A DNA stretch of 64,000 bases, from NCBI RefSeq assembly GCF_001949145.1, contig NW_019091482.1, forward strand, positions 198,116 to 262,115, written 5' to 3'. The notes below the pieces were generated by a model. That model searched no databases. It worked only from the letters and a program-made list of their open reading frames with translations, and was not told the DNA's origin. Made by a program: the position numbers and the translations under genes. Origin of the DNA: Acanthaster planci (lineage: Eukaryota > Echinodermata > Asteroidea > Valvatida > Acanthasteridae). Below, in pieces: positions 1 to 27,299 of this stretch. How positions within the stretch are numbered: position 1 is the stretch's first letter; each line of letters opens with the position of its first letter.

Positions 1-76
1 CGAGTTGGCCCGAGGGCGAGTTGGCCAAGGGGTGAGTCGGTCAGGGGGCGGGTTGACCTACAATCCCTAGGCCTAT
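1..76 (-). mobile_element. arm of a CAACTCG-array modular element, cut by window start
   Basis: Tandem GGCGAGTTGGCC-like units run from the window edge and end in GGTTGACC...CCCTAGG. The junction matches the outer end of the copy near 54596-56512 (CTAGGGATCAGGTCAACTCG in reverse complement). Most of the element lies upstream of the window. Confidence 0.5.
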
Positions 77-197
77 CATCCTATCGTGGCGTCAGACATG
101 CAACAGGCTAAAGACCAGATTCCGACTCCCAGCCTGTACTTTAATACAGTACAATAATTCTAGTACTCGTACATGTAGTTACCCCCGAATTGTGGGG

Positions 198-1710
198 GGG
201 ATCAGGACAACTCGGCCCCAAGACTTACTCGGACCTGGTACAACTCGGACCCAGGACAACTCGGCCCTAAGACAACTCGGACCCAGGTCAACTCGGCCCC
301 AGGACAACTCGGCCCCAGGAGAAGTCGGACCCAGGGGATGTCAGACAACTCGACCGTTTGCCAACTCGACTTCGGACAACTCGACCGTTGAGACAACTTG
401 ACCGTTTGCCAAGTCGTCCGTTAGGACAACTCGACTTTGACAGAGAGACAACTCGACCAGTGAGATCTCTTCACATAATACAGTCGTTTTACCAGTTCAA
501 GATAGCAAAATTATTCAGTCAGATTGCAGCTCTACAAAAATCCTCAAATTCCAGTGAAATGTGGTCACCGTCCACCTTGTGTTATAGAGATACCACGGTT
601 ACCACCAAATCAGTTCCAAATTTTAAACTTTTAATTCGGACGTACGGGATCGACAAAAGTGGTGACACTTTTTCTTGTTCCGGATCTATTTCCGGAAAGT
701 AACTACGCGAGCGGCAAATTTATTTTCAGCCAGAACCATTGCAAAAAACTTATTTTCTAATGAATAATTCTTAAATTTAGAAAACTTGGTTCATAAATAA
801 GAATTCCAATGAATTTTTTAAAAAATGGATCTTGTGTAAATTTCGACTTAAGTTTTTCAGCTGCACAGCGCGAGCCATCAACAATACTACTTTGTGCCGC
901 ACAGCTGACAAACCCATTACGTCACATACATTTCTGCAACATCCGTATTAGCGAGATGAGTTCACAAAGTATATTGCGTGCATGCACTTAATGCATGATC
1001 CAAAACTAGGAAACAATATGCGCTCAGTTTTTGGCCAGTTTTAATAAAACCCAACTTTGAAAGTCATTTTGATTAAACAGACATTAGATGCAAGAGTTTA
1101 TATGACTGTTGAGTATGAGAAAAAGGATTTGGGATCACTCGTAGTGAGTGATATATCGCCCTAGACTATTTGTCATTTTGTCTCCCTACCGTTCCAAAAT
1201 ATCAAAGTGCGAATCAGAATTCTGGCCAAAATTTTCTGAGGGCAAGTTTTGTTCAAGAAGAAGTTTACATTGCACTTTAAACCCAAACTTGTCTGAGAAT
1301 GCAGAACTGAAGGACAGCACCAAGTAGGTAGGTTTTTATTTCAAGCTACGACTGTAATGCATACGGTCCATATAGGTGCAGTGCGGGTGTAAGATCGGTT
1401 GACTGCGCAAAGAATGACTTACTACAGCCACCATTTTTATAAATTCCTCAGAAATTAAGCTTGTTTATCGACTACATGAAATTCCATCCTTAAGGCATAC
1501 ATACATAGCCTCAATAGACGACTGGGCTTAGCGGACAGTGTCCCGCAACAGAGGACTTGTCCCAACGGTCGACTTGTCTCTCCCTTTTACATACGGACGG
1601 TCGAGTTGTTTCAACGGTCGAGTTGTCTGAAGTCGAGTTGGTAAATGGTCGAGTTGTTCGGACCCCGACCCAGGACAACTGGGACCCAACAGTGGACAAC
1701 TCGGACCCAC
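198..1710. mobile_element. composite modular inverted-repeat element (CAACTCG arrays)
   Basis: Starting with GGGATCAGGACAACTCGG, a ~16-bp tandem array (units such as GGACAACTCGGCCCCA) runs to about 342. At 343-461 the unit changes to CAACTCGACCGTT. The latter block recurs inverted at 1562-1659, the first ~55 bases about 90% matched. Beyond it, 1667-1710 resumes the first array type in the original orientation. The interior (462-1561) is AT-rich and shows no credible coding frame. Layout: array, arm, interior, inverted arm, array. Confidence 0.6.
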
Positions 1711-2314
1711 CGATATTTTGGCACTCGTTCTTGAAAAACAGCACATTAGTTCGTGGAAAGAGGAAGGGCCTTATTTTGTGAGGGACAAAAGTTTCAAAAC
1801 CGTGCAGAAGAAATGAAAGTATAGGTGTCATAGGCCTAGCAGATCGAGAAAACAAACAGCCACCACGCTGTACAATTGATATTATTTCCTGCAAACTTGC
1901 GTCCTCCTATAATATTGATTTAAAGAAACTTTTTCATTTCTAGGTTTACAGTAATTGATCACAGACATCCAGCTTTCGTGGCTTTTTTATCAGTATTAAT
2001 GGGTGTTTTTTATTATTTTGTTCAAGTACATAACACAGCAATATCGGAACAATGGGCTATAATGTTCGTAAAGCTTAGCTCTTTATTGTTTAAGTATAAA
2101 CAGAAGGTGCAATTTGCCCCCTCGCGGTGTACAAGACCCATTGCCATGGACTCTGTAACAGCATGCAACAATGGTTATAGTAATTTTTTATGGTCATAGA
2201 TTTCAGTTAAACAGTTTGAGGCCTAGGCCTATGTGTAATCCAAGCCTACCTGTATGTGCATATTTTATTGTAAGATAGATTAAAACAGTCTATGACAAAT
2301 ATTAAAATAGGAGA

Positions 2315-3224
2315 AATTGCAGAATACCCCACCACTCTAAAAAAGACCCCTGGAATGACTGGTTATGTGGGTACATGGTGAAAATCCCTTCAGAAGGGAA
2401 TCAGGTCAACTCGCCCCCGGCCGACTCGCCCCTTACCATCTCGCCCATTTGCCAACTTGCCTCCCAGAGGAGTCACTTCCTAGCCGAGTCACCCCTTCGC
2501 CAACTCACCCCCTGGCAAACTCGCCTCCTGACAAACTCGCCTCCTAACCAAGTTGTCCCTTCTCAGTGTCTTTACAGAAGGCGGGATAATAATTATAAAT
2601 TATTATGAAAATAATAATCATGGTTGTAACATGGTTATAATTAAAACAAGACGAACGCAGCTTAAAGTTGAGAGCAAAGAACATTTTGTTTAATTATATT
2701 TAAAGTGAGATTTACACAAAATTAGTTGCACAGAACAATTTAAATACAAGTAGGTCGAGGTAATGATGTGTGCCAGATAATGAATTCTGATAAGCCTTGC
2801 TTGTTCTACAATCAGTCAATCAACCAAATGCAAGTTTATTGAGTAATTCTCAATAATCCCCTTCAGGGTGAATTCTTCAATTTCCCGCCTTCTGCCAGGA
2901 CACTTAGGCCTATTATCACTTCAGAAATGTAGATGGTCCAAACCTGCGGACTGTCCTCTGAGGGGCGACTTGGTCAGGAGGCAAGTTTGGGGGGGGAGGG
3001 AGGCAAGTTAAAGGGGCGAGTCGTCTAGGGGGAGACACTGCCACGGGGCAAGTTGGCTACGGGGTGGGATGGTAAGGGGTGAGTCTGTCAGGGGGTGAGT
3101 TGGCAAGGGGGCGAGTCAGGAAGGGGCAAGTCGGCCAGGGGGCTGGTTGACATCTTGAGAAGAATGTGACACTTGTACCTGGCGATGAGGTTGATCATGT
3201 GGGGTGGCGGGGTATTCTGCAATT
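2315..3224. mobile_element. complete modular element with three nested inverted-repeat layers
   Basis: Outer ends AATTGCAGAATACCCC at 2315 and its inverse at 3205-3224 match at 19 of 20 positions. Inside them lie tandem arrays at about 2402-2556 (CAACTCGCCCC units) and, inverted, at about 2957-3152 (GGGGCGAGTTGG units). A perfect 12-bp inner inverted repeat CAGAAGGCGGGA sits at 2575-2586 and 2883-2894. The ~400-bp interior has no gene. No transposase is seen, so it is probably non-autonomous. Confidence 0.65.
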
Positions 3225-3914
3225 GAGCTTTAAAGGGCTAGGGAAATATTGATTGTGATATCCTTTGTTGACCCACATGTATGTTTTGTTTTGTTTTTTG
3301 GCATGTTTGGGGGGAGAGGAATCTAGGATTCATAACAAGCTGGTTTCAACCTGAGATCCATAAAGTACTAGGGTTTTTGTCGACTGGTTGAATTTCAAGA
3401 TTGACAAGATTGAAGAGTAGACAAGAAGAGACAACCGTGTGAGCATTTTACATATACAGCAATAGCGATCGCAGCAGAAACAGTGATGAGTGCATACTCG
3501 CGTTTCACGACCACGAGTAGCACGTGAACAGAACACAGTGCTTCAATGTCCCACACACAGAGCACATCTCCTACAATAATTGACGCGTAGTACCACTGCG
3601 GCTATCCACCCTCGTACCCGAGGTTAAAAAAATTATAACACAGTTGACACGACACATCAACTGTGGGAAAGATCACCATTATCCATCATTTTTTGCAACG
3701 CAGCAACATCACCAGGGTGCTCGACGTGTAAATGATACATGCACATGCGTCATGCATGCTTGTAACATATCAGGTGATTAATTCGCGGCCAATTAAAATT
3801 CACTATCTATGACCATGGTCTAACAATCAATGTTAAACTTTTGTTTGATATTCAGCGTTGAATAAATAACCGTTTGACATTCGTTGAAGGGACAAAAAAC
3901 AAACTATGCCACCT

Positions 3915-4745
3915 ACATGTACATTTCAGGGCTTGTATGACCCTGAAAAACCCTGTGTCCCTGGTGCAATGAGTTGTCACTGACTGAGGAGAACAATGAG
4001 ATTTGATTCAATGTAATCTCCAGGCGGGGCGTGGGGTTTGGGTATTTTGAGAGAAGTGTGATGTGATGCATGTCCAGTATATAATGTTAGTAGTTCCTAT
4101 AGTGTTGTCATAAGCGTCTGTGGAACCTCCACTTGACAAGCGATGCTTCTCAGGGGTCTCCATCTACCTCTCTTGTTTGCAAGCGAAGAACTCCACTGAC
4201 AAGACTTTAGTCAAAGCTGTTATGATGGTAGAAAACTGCACTGTCGTGGATGAAATAGAGGCAGAAGGGTTGTTTAAGTGTACAGAAACACTTTGAAAAA
4301 TAAAGCTTAGACCCGGGGCGTGAGCTTTGTAATCGCCAGGCGGGACATGGGGTTTGGGTATTTTATTTTAATTGAAGAGAAGTGCGGTGTGATGCGTTCA
4401 CTTTCCTTTGTCGTTTGCAAGCGAAGAACTCCACAAACAAGACTAAAGTCAAAGCTGTTTTAACCGTAGAAAACTGCATTGTTCTGGTTGAAATGGAGGC
4501 AACGGAGTCGCTAAAGTGTAAAGAAAGACTTTGAAAATACATGTAAGTTTAGACCCGGGGCATGGGCTTGATGTATATTATTTGGATTGACTGAAGTACA
4601 TGTAGTTTTGATGAAAACGGCAAGTACCGGTATACAACTAACCATTTTTCCTCTAATAATTATACCTGTATTGCCATATAAATCGTCTTCTACATTTCAG
4701 GGCTCGTTTAACCCCGCAAAACCCCATGCCCTGGGTTGCCTCTGT
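3915..4745 (+). repeat. local direct duplication of a ~300-bp unit
   Basis: Two diverged copies, about 4013-4328 and 4329-4575, share AGGCGG, TGGGGTTTGGGTATTTT, TTGCAAGCGAAGAACTCCA, GACTTTGAAAA and AGACCCGGGGC. Flanking segments at 3922 and 4694 (ACATTTCAGGGCT...) also resemble each other, so the duplicated block may be larger. No coding function is evident. Confidence 0.6.
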
Positions 4746-6048
4746 GGGAGAGAGTTATGCGTATACGTCATTGTGAAATGGTATATGTACCTATATGTGT
4801 GAGTGGATGTGCATGGTGGTGCAGTTCTGTTTCTTTTCTCTTCTTCACTCCATCATTTGCTTGGGGTGTGCACCCTGAATGTCAAACGGTTACTTATTCA
4901 ACGTTGGAATATCAAATGGGCACTTGTTCCACATAGAATGTCGAACGTGGAACTAACTTCACATCGGTGCTCTCGTGCAGTATGGGTGTCTATTGTGTCA
5001 TTGTATTGTTGATAAATGTCGATGTAAGACCCTAAGAAACCATGGGAGGTACATGTAATTTCCCAGCCCAGATTGATTTTGTTTGCCTGAGGAGGAGTTC
5101 CATATTTTCTAGGGACATCATACTTCTGCTGATAGCATGGACAGTACATGTGAGTTTCCGCATGCCCGAGGAAGAAAAAGTCCAATGGGAAAAAGGCATT
5201 CGCTCCTTTTCCCTTCCCGCAATGCCTTTCTACCGGTACCATTGTGCAAAAATCACTCTTGGTATTAGCAATAAGGCTTATCACAAGTGTGAAAGTGATA
5301 GGCCTAGTATATAAGCCTGTGTTACATCGAGAACTCCAAATCACTACTCTATGTGACTTACAGGCATTGTTATTTTCATGGAGTCGTAATGTGAAGCCTA
5401 CTTGTTTGTGTTATTTAATCCAGTTTTTACAGTTGAGATCCAATGGCGCAAACTCGGCTTTTTCAATCAGATTGTCCCGTGAGAGCAACCATGAGATACC
5501 TACCTGTATATGTGTAGCTCTTGAAAATGCTCACACGGGAGTTTCAGAACATGAGACCAAGTATTTCTTGAAAATTTGACGTTTTTATTCATCAATCTCT
5601 TGTTTCCACCCAACAATGCCATTGTGTTTAATACATTGCACATGCGTCATCTCCCCATTTTGATTTAACCATTTTCGGAGGCGGGGATGGCATCTTGTTT
5701 TCATTTTGCAACCATCTTTACTGTGTGACTTCTAAGCTTACATGTGTACCATCAGCTAGCACGCTCAATATGCGCTGCCCTGTGTAGCTGTGGCTACATC
5801 TGAATCTGTTGTCTACTGATACATGTAGGTCTAAGGTTTTACTCCATTGGAAACACATGATGATGCGCTAACAGTAAACCTAGCTGTACATGTAGCTCTG
5901 GAAGCCCATTTCGGACTTGGCCTGTGGCAGTAAGATCGTAGTAATCCCCCCCCCCGGCTCCAAAAATGGTCGAACGGAAATGCGTAGCAAGCTTGGCCAA
6001 TTGCCATCATGCAACTTCTTTTCTTTTTTTAATAATGTACATGTCTAG
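4746..6048. other. GMPR 5' intron or upstream DNA, no gene recognised
   Basis: Overlapping minus and plus frames of 90-148 codons occur around 4900-5580 but have no family signature. The part near 5165-5265 resembles 58450-58540 (ATGCCTTTCTAC, GTGCAAAAATCAC), so it is a dispersed repeat. Confidence 0.5.
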
Positions 6049-21239
<15,191 letters not shown>

Positions 21240-22840
21240 GACGTGGCCAGCACAGAAAATTGTGCCTGTTTGCTGTGCTCCATGCATCCTCGCTGATGCT
21301 GGTTCAACCTATAAAAAAAGCTTTACTTCCAAGATAGTGTTTCACAAGCTGTCCGGATACTTTTAGTAAACAATCTGAAAGGAAAAACAAACCTGAAGTG
21401 GAGGAAAGCTCGTGGAAAATCACAGCCAATGTGCGGCAAGCTTTTAAAGAACAGTTTGCCCAATGTTAGAAAGTACATTTAAATTAACGACAGTTCTTAG
21501 CAGATCAAACAATTAAACTTTTAAACTAGGGAGTTGTGTTAAAAGGCGTACAAGTTTTTGCCCACTGTGAATTCTCTGGGAAGTACATGTATACATGTAC
21601 GTGTACATGTATCTGCAACTAGGTATGAATTACCATTTTCCAAGTCTTACATTTCATGACTTTGTAAAAAATTCTTCAATCCGTAACATAAAAGTGATTG
21701 AAAATGTGTATTGAAAAAGCTGGTATTTTCAGATGCATTTATCTCAAATTGTCCATTTGGTAAGATTTTGGGGTTGTTGTCACTTTGTGAAAACACTGAC
21801 AATCTGTTCACATGTGGAGCATATAGCTATAGTCGTTACTCTGTAGTTGTACATGTATATTCCTATGTGGGTTTGCTAAATTCTAGTTTGTGTACATGAA
21901 TATGAGTGTCCCTTGACCTGTTGCTGTTTTGGGTGGGGAGGGTGTTTGCTTCAAGGGTTCAGGGGTCAAGAAACTGCCTATTAATAGACTTGAAATCAAG
22001 TTGTTTAATAGTTGGTAATGTTTGTCATCCAGAACAACTGATATGAGCCAGCATGCTGCGTTCTTTTACAGTTAGTACTAAGCCAGTTCAAAGTTGCCCA
22101 CGATCCAGCGTGCTGCGCTGATTCAGCCCAGATACATGGATGTGCGCATGGTCGGGGGCTTTGAGTACCAGGTTTTGGCACACATCGGCTCATGACCCCA
22201 TGCACTGCCTGCCTAATAAGGCATGTCACAACAGCTTTCTGGAGGCGGTTTGCTCACACACCAGAGTACCCTGCTGTCTTCTGCACCGATTCGAGTGCCT
22301 TAGAAAAATCCACAGTTATTCAGAGGTTTCCCTTCACTTTTGAAGAAAACCTAATCCTTTTCACAAGTCCAAGGTGATCTTGGCGGTAATTAGCAGATAT
22401 ACTGTGCTGCCACACGCTAGTCTTTCTCGTACCCTCCAATGACACCCTGATCAAGGGAGAAAAATATTTATATGGAAGAGAAAGCCTTAGTTAAGGGTGA
22501 CATTTTGAAGTGTGGAAGGTGCCACAAGAAACGGGTGTAAGTGGGGCAGCGCCATGTAAAAATTCTCTTTTTGTTTGTGGGATTATCAAAAGAACCCTAG
22601 AGAAAAACTCAATGTTTTGGACAGTATGTTCTGCCCCTTATCAGGGAACTCATCAAATAAAGGGTGTTTTTTATCTATCTATTGTGATATTTATTAACAA
22701 AAACTCAAACTAAAACAAACACTGGTCACTGGACACTCTACAGTAGTTTTATGGTACTTTAAATCGAAATTGAAATGAAAGCCTCACATTAAGGCACCAC
22801 GCATACTTATAAAAAAAGTCTTGTGCACTTTGTTTGAAAT
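21240..22840 (+). other. GMPR 3' UTR and downstream DNA
   Basis: No second gene is recognised. Several TGTACATGTA palindromes occur near 21590-21610. Short frames at 22005-22377 on both strands lack family signatures. Confidence 0.5.
22656..22661 (+). terminator. candidate GMPR polyadenylation signal
   Basis: AATAAA about 1.4 kb after the GMPR stop, followed by a G/T-rich run (GGGTGTTTTTT). Position and context fit a poly(A) site but nothing else supports it. Confidence 0.2.
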
Positions 22841-23828
22841 TTACTGTCTTCTTCTCGTCACACGTGCCACAGGAAAGCTTGAGTGCATCTTACGGTACAT
22901 ATGCATATAGATGATTCCACTTGGCCTTGAGACTATGCCAATCAAGGCATGGGCCATCACCACCCTCATTGCTATGAGAAAATGGGAACTTGGAAGTGGC
23001 CACTTGCTGCTTTCAGCTTCATGAACGATGTCACTGAAGACGTTGAGGACATCTTCCCCCACCAGAATTTTGTGGTACACCTTCTGAAGATCAAGGACTG
23101 GCTGGCTCCTTCTCTTGCTCCTTTTTCATATGCATGTTGCTTTTTTGGGGATGGAATTTGGAGAGAGGGCTTGAGACAAATGTGATAAACCTGTTGCTGA
23201 GCTTCTGTAATTTCATGGTGCACACAAATTTAGCAGCACGATTGATGTAATCCAGCTTGTTATACAAGTCCCTGCAGCTCATACCTGTGCCTTGATACCT
23301 TGACAACCACATCTGAATGTTGTCTTGCCTTGCCAACAATTCCCATGGTATGTCAAAGGCATTCTCTACTGCTTGGCCACTGTTAGCAAAATGCATGTAC
23401 TTTGACTCCACTTGGACAACCTCCCTTGGGTAGTTTGAATGGGGTAGAGCTCTGCCCGTTTCTCGGATGTACTTCTCAAATTCTTTGAACACGGAGTACG
23501 GATAGCAACTATTTAGCCTACTAACTTCTGCTCCATTGCGAGCCTTGCAAGCGAGTTTGCTATTGAGATGGTGTATGGGAAGGCCTTTTTCTGGGGTCAA
23601 CTTCTTACTGGCAAGCTCTTTATTAGGGCCGTCAAAACCACCAGTAATGGAACTGCTCTTTGGTTCCTCTTCACTGTGTGGCAAACGATAAGTGCTGACA
23701 CTGGAGCATATCAACTCGCCGCTTATTTTGTTGGAAGTTGTGATGTCATCCAGAGGCGTGGAAGAGGAAGGATCGAGGTTCTTGGGTTGGGAAGTGGATG
23801 AAGTTGATATGGATTCCTTTGAAAGCAC
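22841..23828 (-). pseudogene. broken tyrosine-recombinase-like ORF (mobile-element or domesticated origin)
   Basis: The minus strand holds a 245-codon frame (23828-23091), then a second frame (about 23095-22841) continuing with LQKVYHKILVGEDVLNVFSD to a stop. The first part is Ser/Pro-rich and then reads IQMWLSRYQGTGMSCRDLYN, like a SAM-like core-binding domain of tyrosine recombinases. The second reads FLIAMRVVMAHALIGIVSRP followed by SGIIYMHM, like the first catalytic-Arg segment. The two are out of register near 23090, and the remaining catalytic boxes (HxxR, Tyr) are absent, so the copy is frameshifted and truncated. The family assignment rests on pattern similarity only; Crypton- or DIRS-like origin is possible. 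I find no terminal repeats. Confidence 0.4.
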
Positions 23829-23849
23829 AGCTGATCGAGCTTGCCAAGT

Positions 23850-24050
23850 CGGGTGGTCCAGTGGTTAAGACGTCTGCACTAGTAAGCAGGAGGTCGTGGG
23901 TTCGAGTCCCACCCGAGTAAGCTTGGGAGTTTTTTCGCAAGCTCTCTGACAAGCACTGAGCATACAGTGATTATCAATATAAACGTTGGGTATAAAGTCA
24001 ATACCCATAAAGTACAGATTGCTTAAGGGGTCTCAGTACACCGTATAACC
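23850..24050 (+). mobile_element. tRNA-derived SINE (Thr-like head)
   Basis: A cloverleaf-like head has A box GGTCCAGTGGTTAAGACG (about 23854-23871), anticodon-arm region CTAGTAA and B box GGTTCGAGTCC (23899-23909), followed by CACCCGAGTAAGC instead of a mature acceptor end. One extra base in the anticodon loop and the unrelated 3' body argue for a SINE, not a functional tRNA-Thr(AGU) gene. It abuts the recombinase-like ORF. Confidence 0.6.
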
Positions 24051-24630
24051 ACTGTAAGTAGAAATTGGAAACGTGCATATCAGGTGTTAACAAAACAATT
24101 GCAGTGCGATTGATGTGCATGCATGTTTGAATTCATGGAATAATTCTTGTTTGAAATGTTATTGTATTTTAAAATTTTATTTTAGGATTTAATGTCCTCA
24201 GAACTGAAAAAATAGTTTATTTTTTAGCAAATTGTACTTTTAAAAGAAGTTGAATTAATATTGTACGCATCAATGGCATTGACATGTAAATGAATATTGC
24301 ATATTTTAACCACTGTCTGTGTTGACGTTTGACATTTAATTTTAATTTTATGGTGTTGGAAGGCACTGCCATCTGTTTATGGAATTCCATCCACGTAAGG
24401 GGGAATTAAAGCAATGTAAAACTCTATGGATAAATTTTAAAAGGTAAATTTGTAGAAGCTCATGCAGACGCATAAATGACTGTCTACTTCCAACATATTT
24501 GCAAGTATAAGTGTCGATGTAATTGTACTGTTTTCCTTCGGCATTTAACTCAGCTTTTCTGGTTCTGCTGCAGTTTTACAGCTACATGTATATGATCAAT
24601 TCAAAAAGAAGGTAATTTGAAAACAAATGA

Positions 24631-24749
24631 TGGGAGACCTTGAGACGTGTCGTGGCGACAAATATACCGGTCCCGTTTACCAGTTATGAGCATGTGCGCT
24701 TGAATAAGGACCGGTATGTCTGCTGCCACCAGCGTCTCAAAGTATCCCA
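24631..24749. mobile_element. 119-bp perfect-architecture hairpin element
   Basis: Left arm TGGGAGACCTTGAGACG...ATACCGGTCC and right arm GGACCGGTAT...CGTCTCAAAGTATCCCA pair over about 43 bp, around a ~33-bp loop. No coding capacity. No clear target duplication was found. Confidence 0.6.
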
Positions 24750-26179
24750 CTGTTGACTTATGCTGTAATTGCCTCAACTGGAAGGAAGCAACTTACTTGT
24801 ATATACATTGTATGTAGGTATCGTAGAAGTCTTTAATTACATCAGGTGATGGGGATCAATTGCATTTAGCTCCAAAACCATCTAAGGCACAGCTGTACCA
24901 CCATGGAGCAAATACTTCAAAGCATGACACAACTACCCAGATTATAACATGACTGCATGGTATGGAATAGAATGAAAAGATTTGCATCACATTGGCACAA
25001 TTCTATCACCAGCTTATAGGGAAATGTAACTGTACATTGGCGCATAACTATCATATACATTAGGTGCATTGAACATGTTGAAGTAGTTCCCATGGGTTAA
25101 CCCTCGACTTGGAATGACCATGTGAGCAATGTCAGACAAGCGGGCCATAGGGTACAAAAGTGATTCACATACAGTTACGTGTGTAAAATAGCGAGAGAAC
25201 CAGCGCAAGGACCAACATGTGCATGTACTCCATTTGTTTGCACTTCGTTTGCACTCTACAGAGTGGCATCAGGTGACAGGTGGAATGCTCCATTCCACTT
25301 GACTTCACCTTGTGGAACAGAACGTTCTATGTCACCTCGTGAAATTATTTTTATCTTGCCACTCAACAACAGTCATGATTTTACATGTATTGCTGCAGCC
25401 CTTGCTGAACGGTGTCATAGTGCAACTCAGTTGTATTTATATGGGGCTGCATCATTTTGTCCCCTCACTACAGCACAATTTACACTTTTAAAGGTTTTAG
25501 CAGAACCATATTTGCCATCAGAACCTTGTTCGCAATTGGGTTTGTTTTAGGAAGGTGTTCTAGAAATGGCACAGACTTTTGAGTATCAAAGCCTCCCCCC
25601 CAAAAAAAAATCAAGCATGGCATTTCCAGCTTGTTTTAGGTATTTATAGGTAGCTACTCGGCATTCAAAGTGCTCTGTATCATGGTACAGAAACAAATGT
25701 CACTGAAAGTACTAATGCAGAAACCTGTCCGTCTCCAATTTTTGGTCTCTTGATGAGTCTTGGTGCTTGTCATTGAAGTTTTATGATTTTTGTGTTTTGA
25801 ACAGTGTTGTAACGAGAGAGTTGGGCACATTTGTTATGCATGCTGCTGCGCGTGACACTCATGAAACAATGTAGCTGGAATTTTATCATTAAACAGGGAA
25901 ATTGAAAAGGTAATTGCAGCATATGACCTGCTGGTCATAAACATTTACTGCAAGTGATTCGGTATGTACATGTATGTGTGACATGTACAAATGTGTGCTT
26001 TTGAGAAGTTTGAATGAACTCCATACAATGACAATAAAGTACTGCTGTGGTATCTTTTTTGGCAGGCTCGTGTTTTTCATTTCTGTTTTAAATATAGCAG
26101 ATATAGCAAGCAACCACTTTATCGTGCTGCGTGTACATTTCCGCCTGTTCAACTCTAATGGAACAAATTATTTGTGATG
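24750..26179. other. intergenic, nothing recognised
   Basis: A 123-codon plus frame at 25179-25550 and an 87-codon minus frame at 25889-26152 have no recognisable motifs, start context or splice partners. Confidence 0.5.
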
Positions 26180-27010
26180 ATACCTCAATGTGCATGCTCC
26201 ATCCTGCTTGACTACCTCAAAAACACCATACAGGACTCCACCATCTCAGTGTATGTGAGAACCACCGTGAAACCTCGGGTTTGCTGACAAGATAGACCTG
26301 CTGGGTGGAAGCAACCATCAATTCCACATGCAGACCAGCAGACTTGTTGACCAGGCTTTGATCCAATGGGATGAAAGTGAGCTCACAGAAGAACTAGGTG
26401 ATTGTAAAATACCTTGGGTCTACCCTCGCCATAGACAGCACATTAGGGCCCAATTTTCATAGCACCACGAGTCCAAGCTTCCTTTGGCAATAATAAATGC
26501 TTTTGAATGGTCTTTGAAATAGAGAGAGGCTCTGTCAGCATAAACTTGGATGTTAAGCAGTACTGTTATAAAAAGCCCAGCAGCTGAGGTGGATTGGACT
26601 TTTTCTTGTGGGGGGAGTCTTATGTTGGCAATGCCACACCTCTCCAGACTGCAGACAAACATCAGTGTTCCGACAACTGAAGCTCTACAGAGCTCTAGTT
26701 GTCTCCAGTGGGGGTGTAAGAACTTGGACCCTGCCACTTGATCTGTTGGAGATTGAGCGATCAGTTGGAGATTGAGCCATCTGTTGAAGATTGAGGGGGT
26801 CAAAACCAGAAGCCCTTCAGAAGCACAAGACAGTTGGCATCTTTGTCCACCCTTGTATTCCCAAAGAGCCCCTCATCGCTGGAGGAGTAAATTGGGTCTG
26901 GCCATGTTATCTATCCAAAGTCTTTGGATTAGCCCACCCTGGAAGGAGGAAATAAAGAAGAAAGAGAAAACAGCCAAACAATCTACCATGTCCCTCCCCA
27001 GATCCTTGTA
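26180..27010 (+). mobile_element. decayed non-LTR retrotransposon reverse transcriptase
   Basis: Fragments in changing frames read GFADKIDLLG (degraded YADDIDLLG active site) near 26279, KYLGSTLAIDS near 26410, AMPHLSRLQTNISVPT near 26630, KLYRALVVSSGGVRTWTLP near 26681 and KLGLAMLSIQSLW near 26898. This order matches the palm, thumb and C-terminal region of LINE polymerases. Multiple frameshifts and stops make it dead. An insertion of unrelated DNA seems to lie at about 26450-26600. Confidence 0.6.
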
Positions 27011-27299
27011 GGAATCCGGATGTGCGTGAGTTTATGCTAGAGTGTGTACGTGGCCAAGTGTCGATGAAAATAGCAGATGTCACTTGTGTGCATTTTTATA
27101 GGCATTTGAGGCAGAGTGGCTTACCTTACAGCTAACCTTATGGAGTTCGAGTTCGGCATACGCTGTTTTCCTGAAAAAAAAAAATGTATTCCAGGATCTG
27201 TTGCAAATGAAAAGTTGTGAGGCCATGTTTGGAGTTGCACCCAAATTCAGCGTCCTGCATGGACTTGCTCTCTCATTGAGCTGAGCTATCAGGTGCACT

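Noticed and set aside
192-401. Frames in the CAACTCG array
   Set aside because: Repetitive peptides (TTRPQDN) arise from translating the tandem array.
4898-5344. 148-codon minus-strand frame
   Set aside because: Overlaps a dispersed repeat also present at 58450-58540 and has no family signature.
23850-23922. Functional tRNA-Thr(AGU) gene
   Set aside because: The anticodon loop has an extra base, acceptor pairing is imperfect and a SINE body follows directly.
25179-25550. 123-codon plus-strand frame
   Set aside because: No motif or splice evidence; not supportable as a gene.
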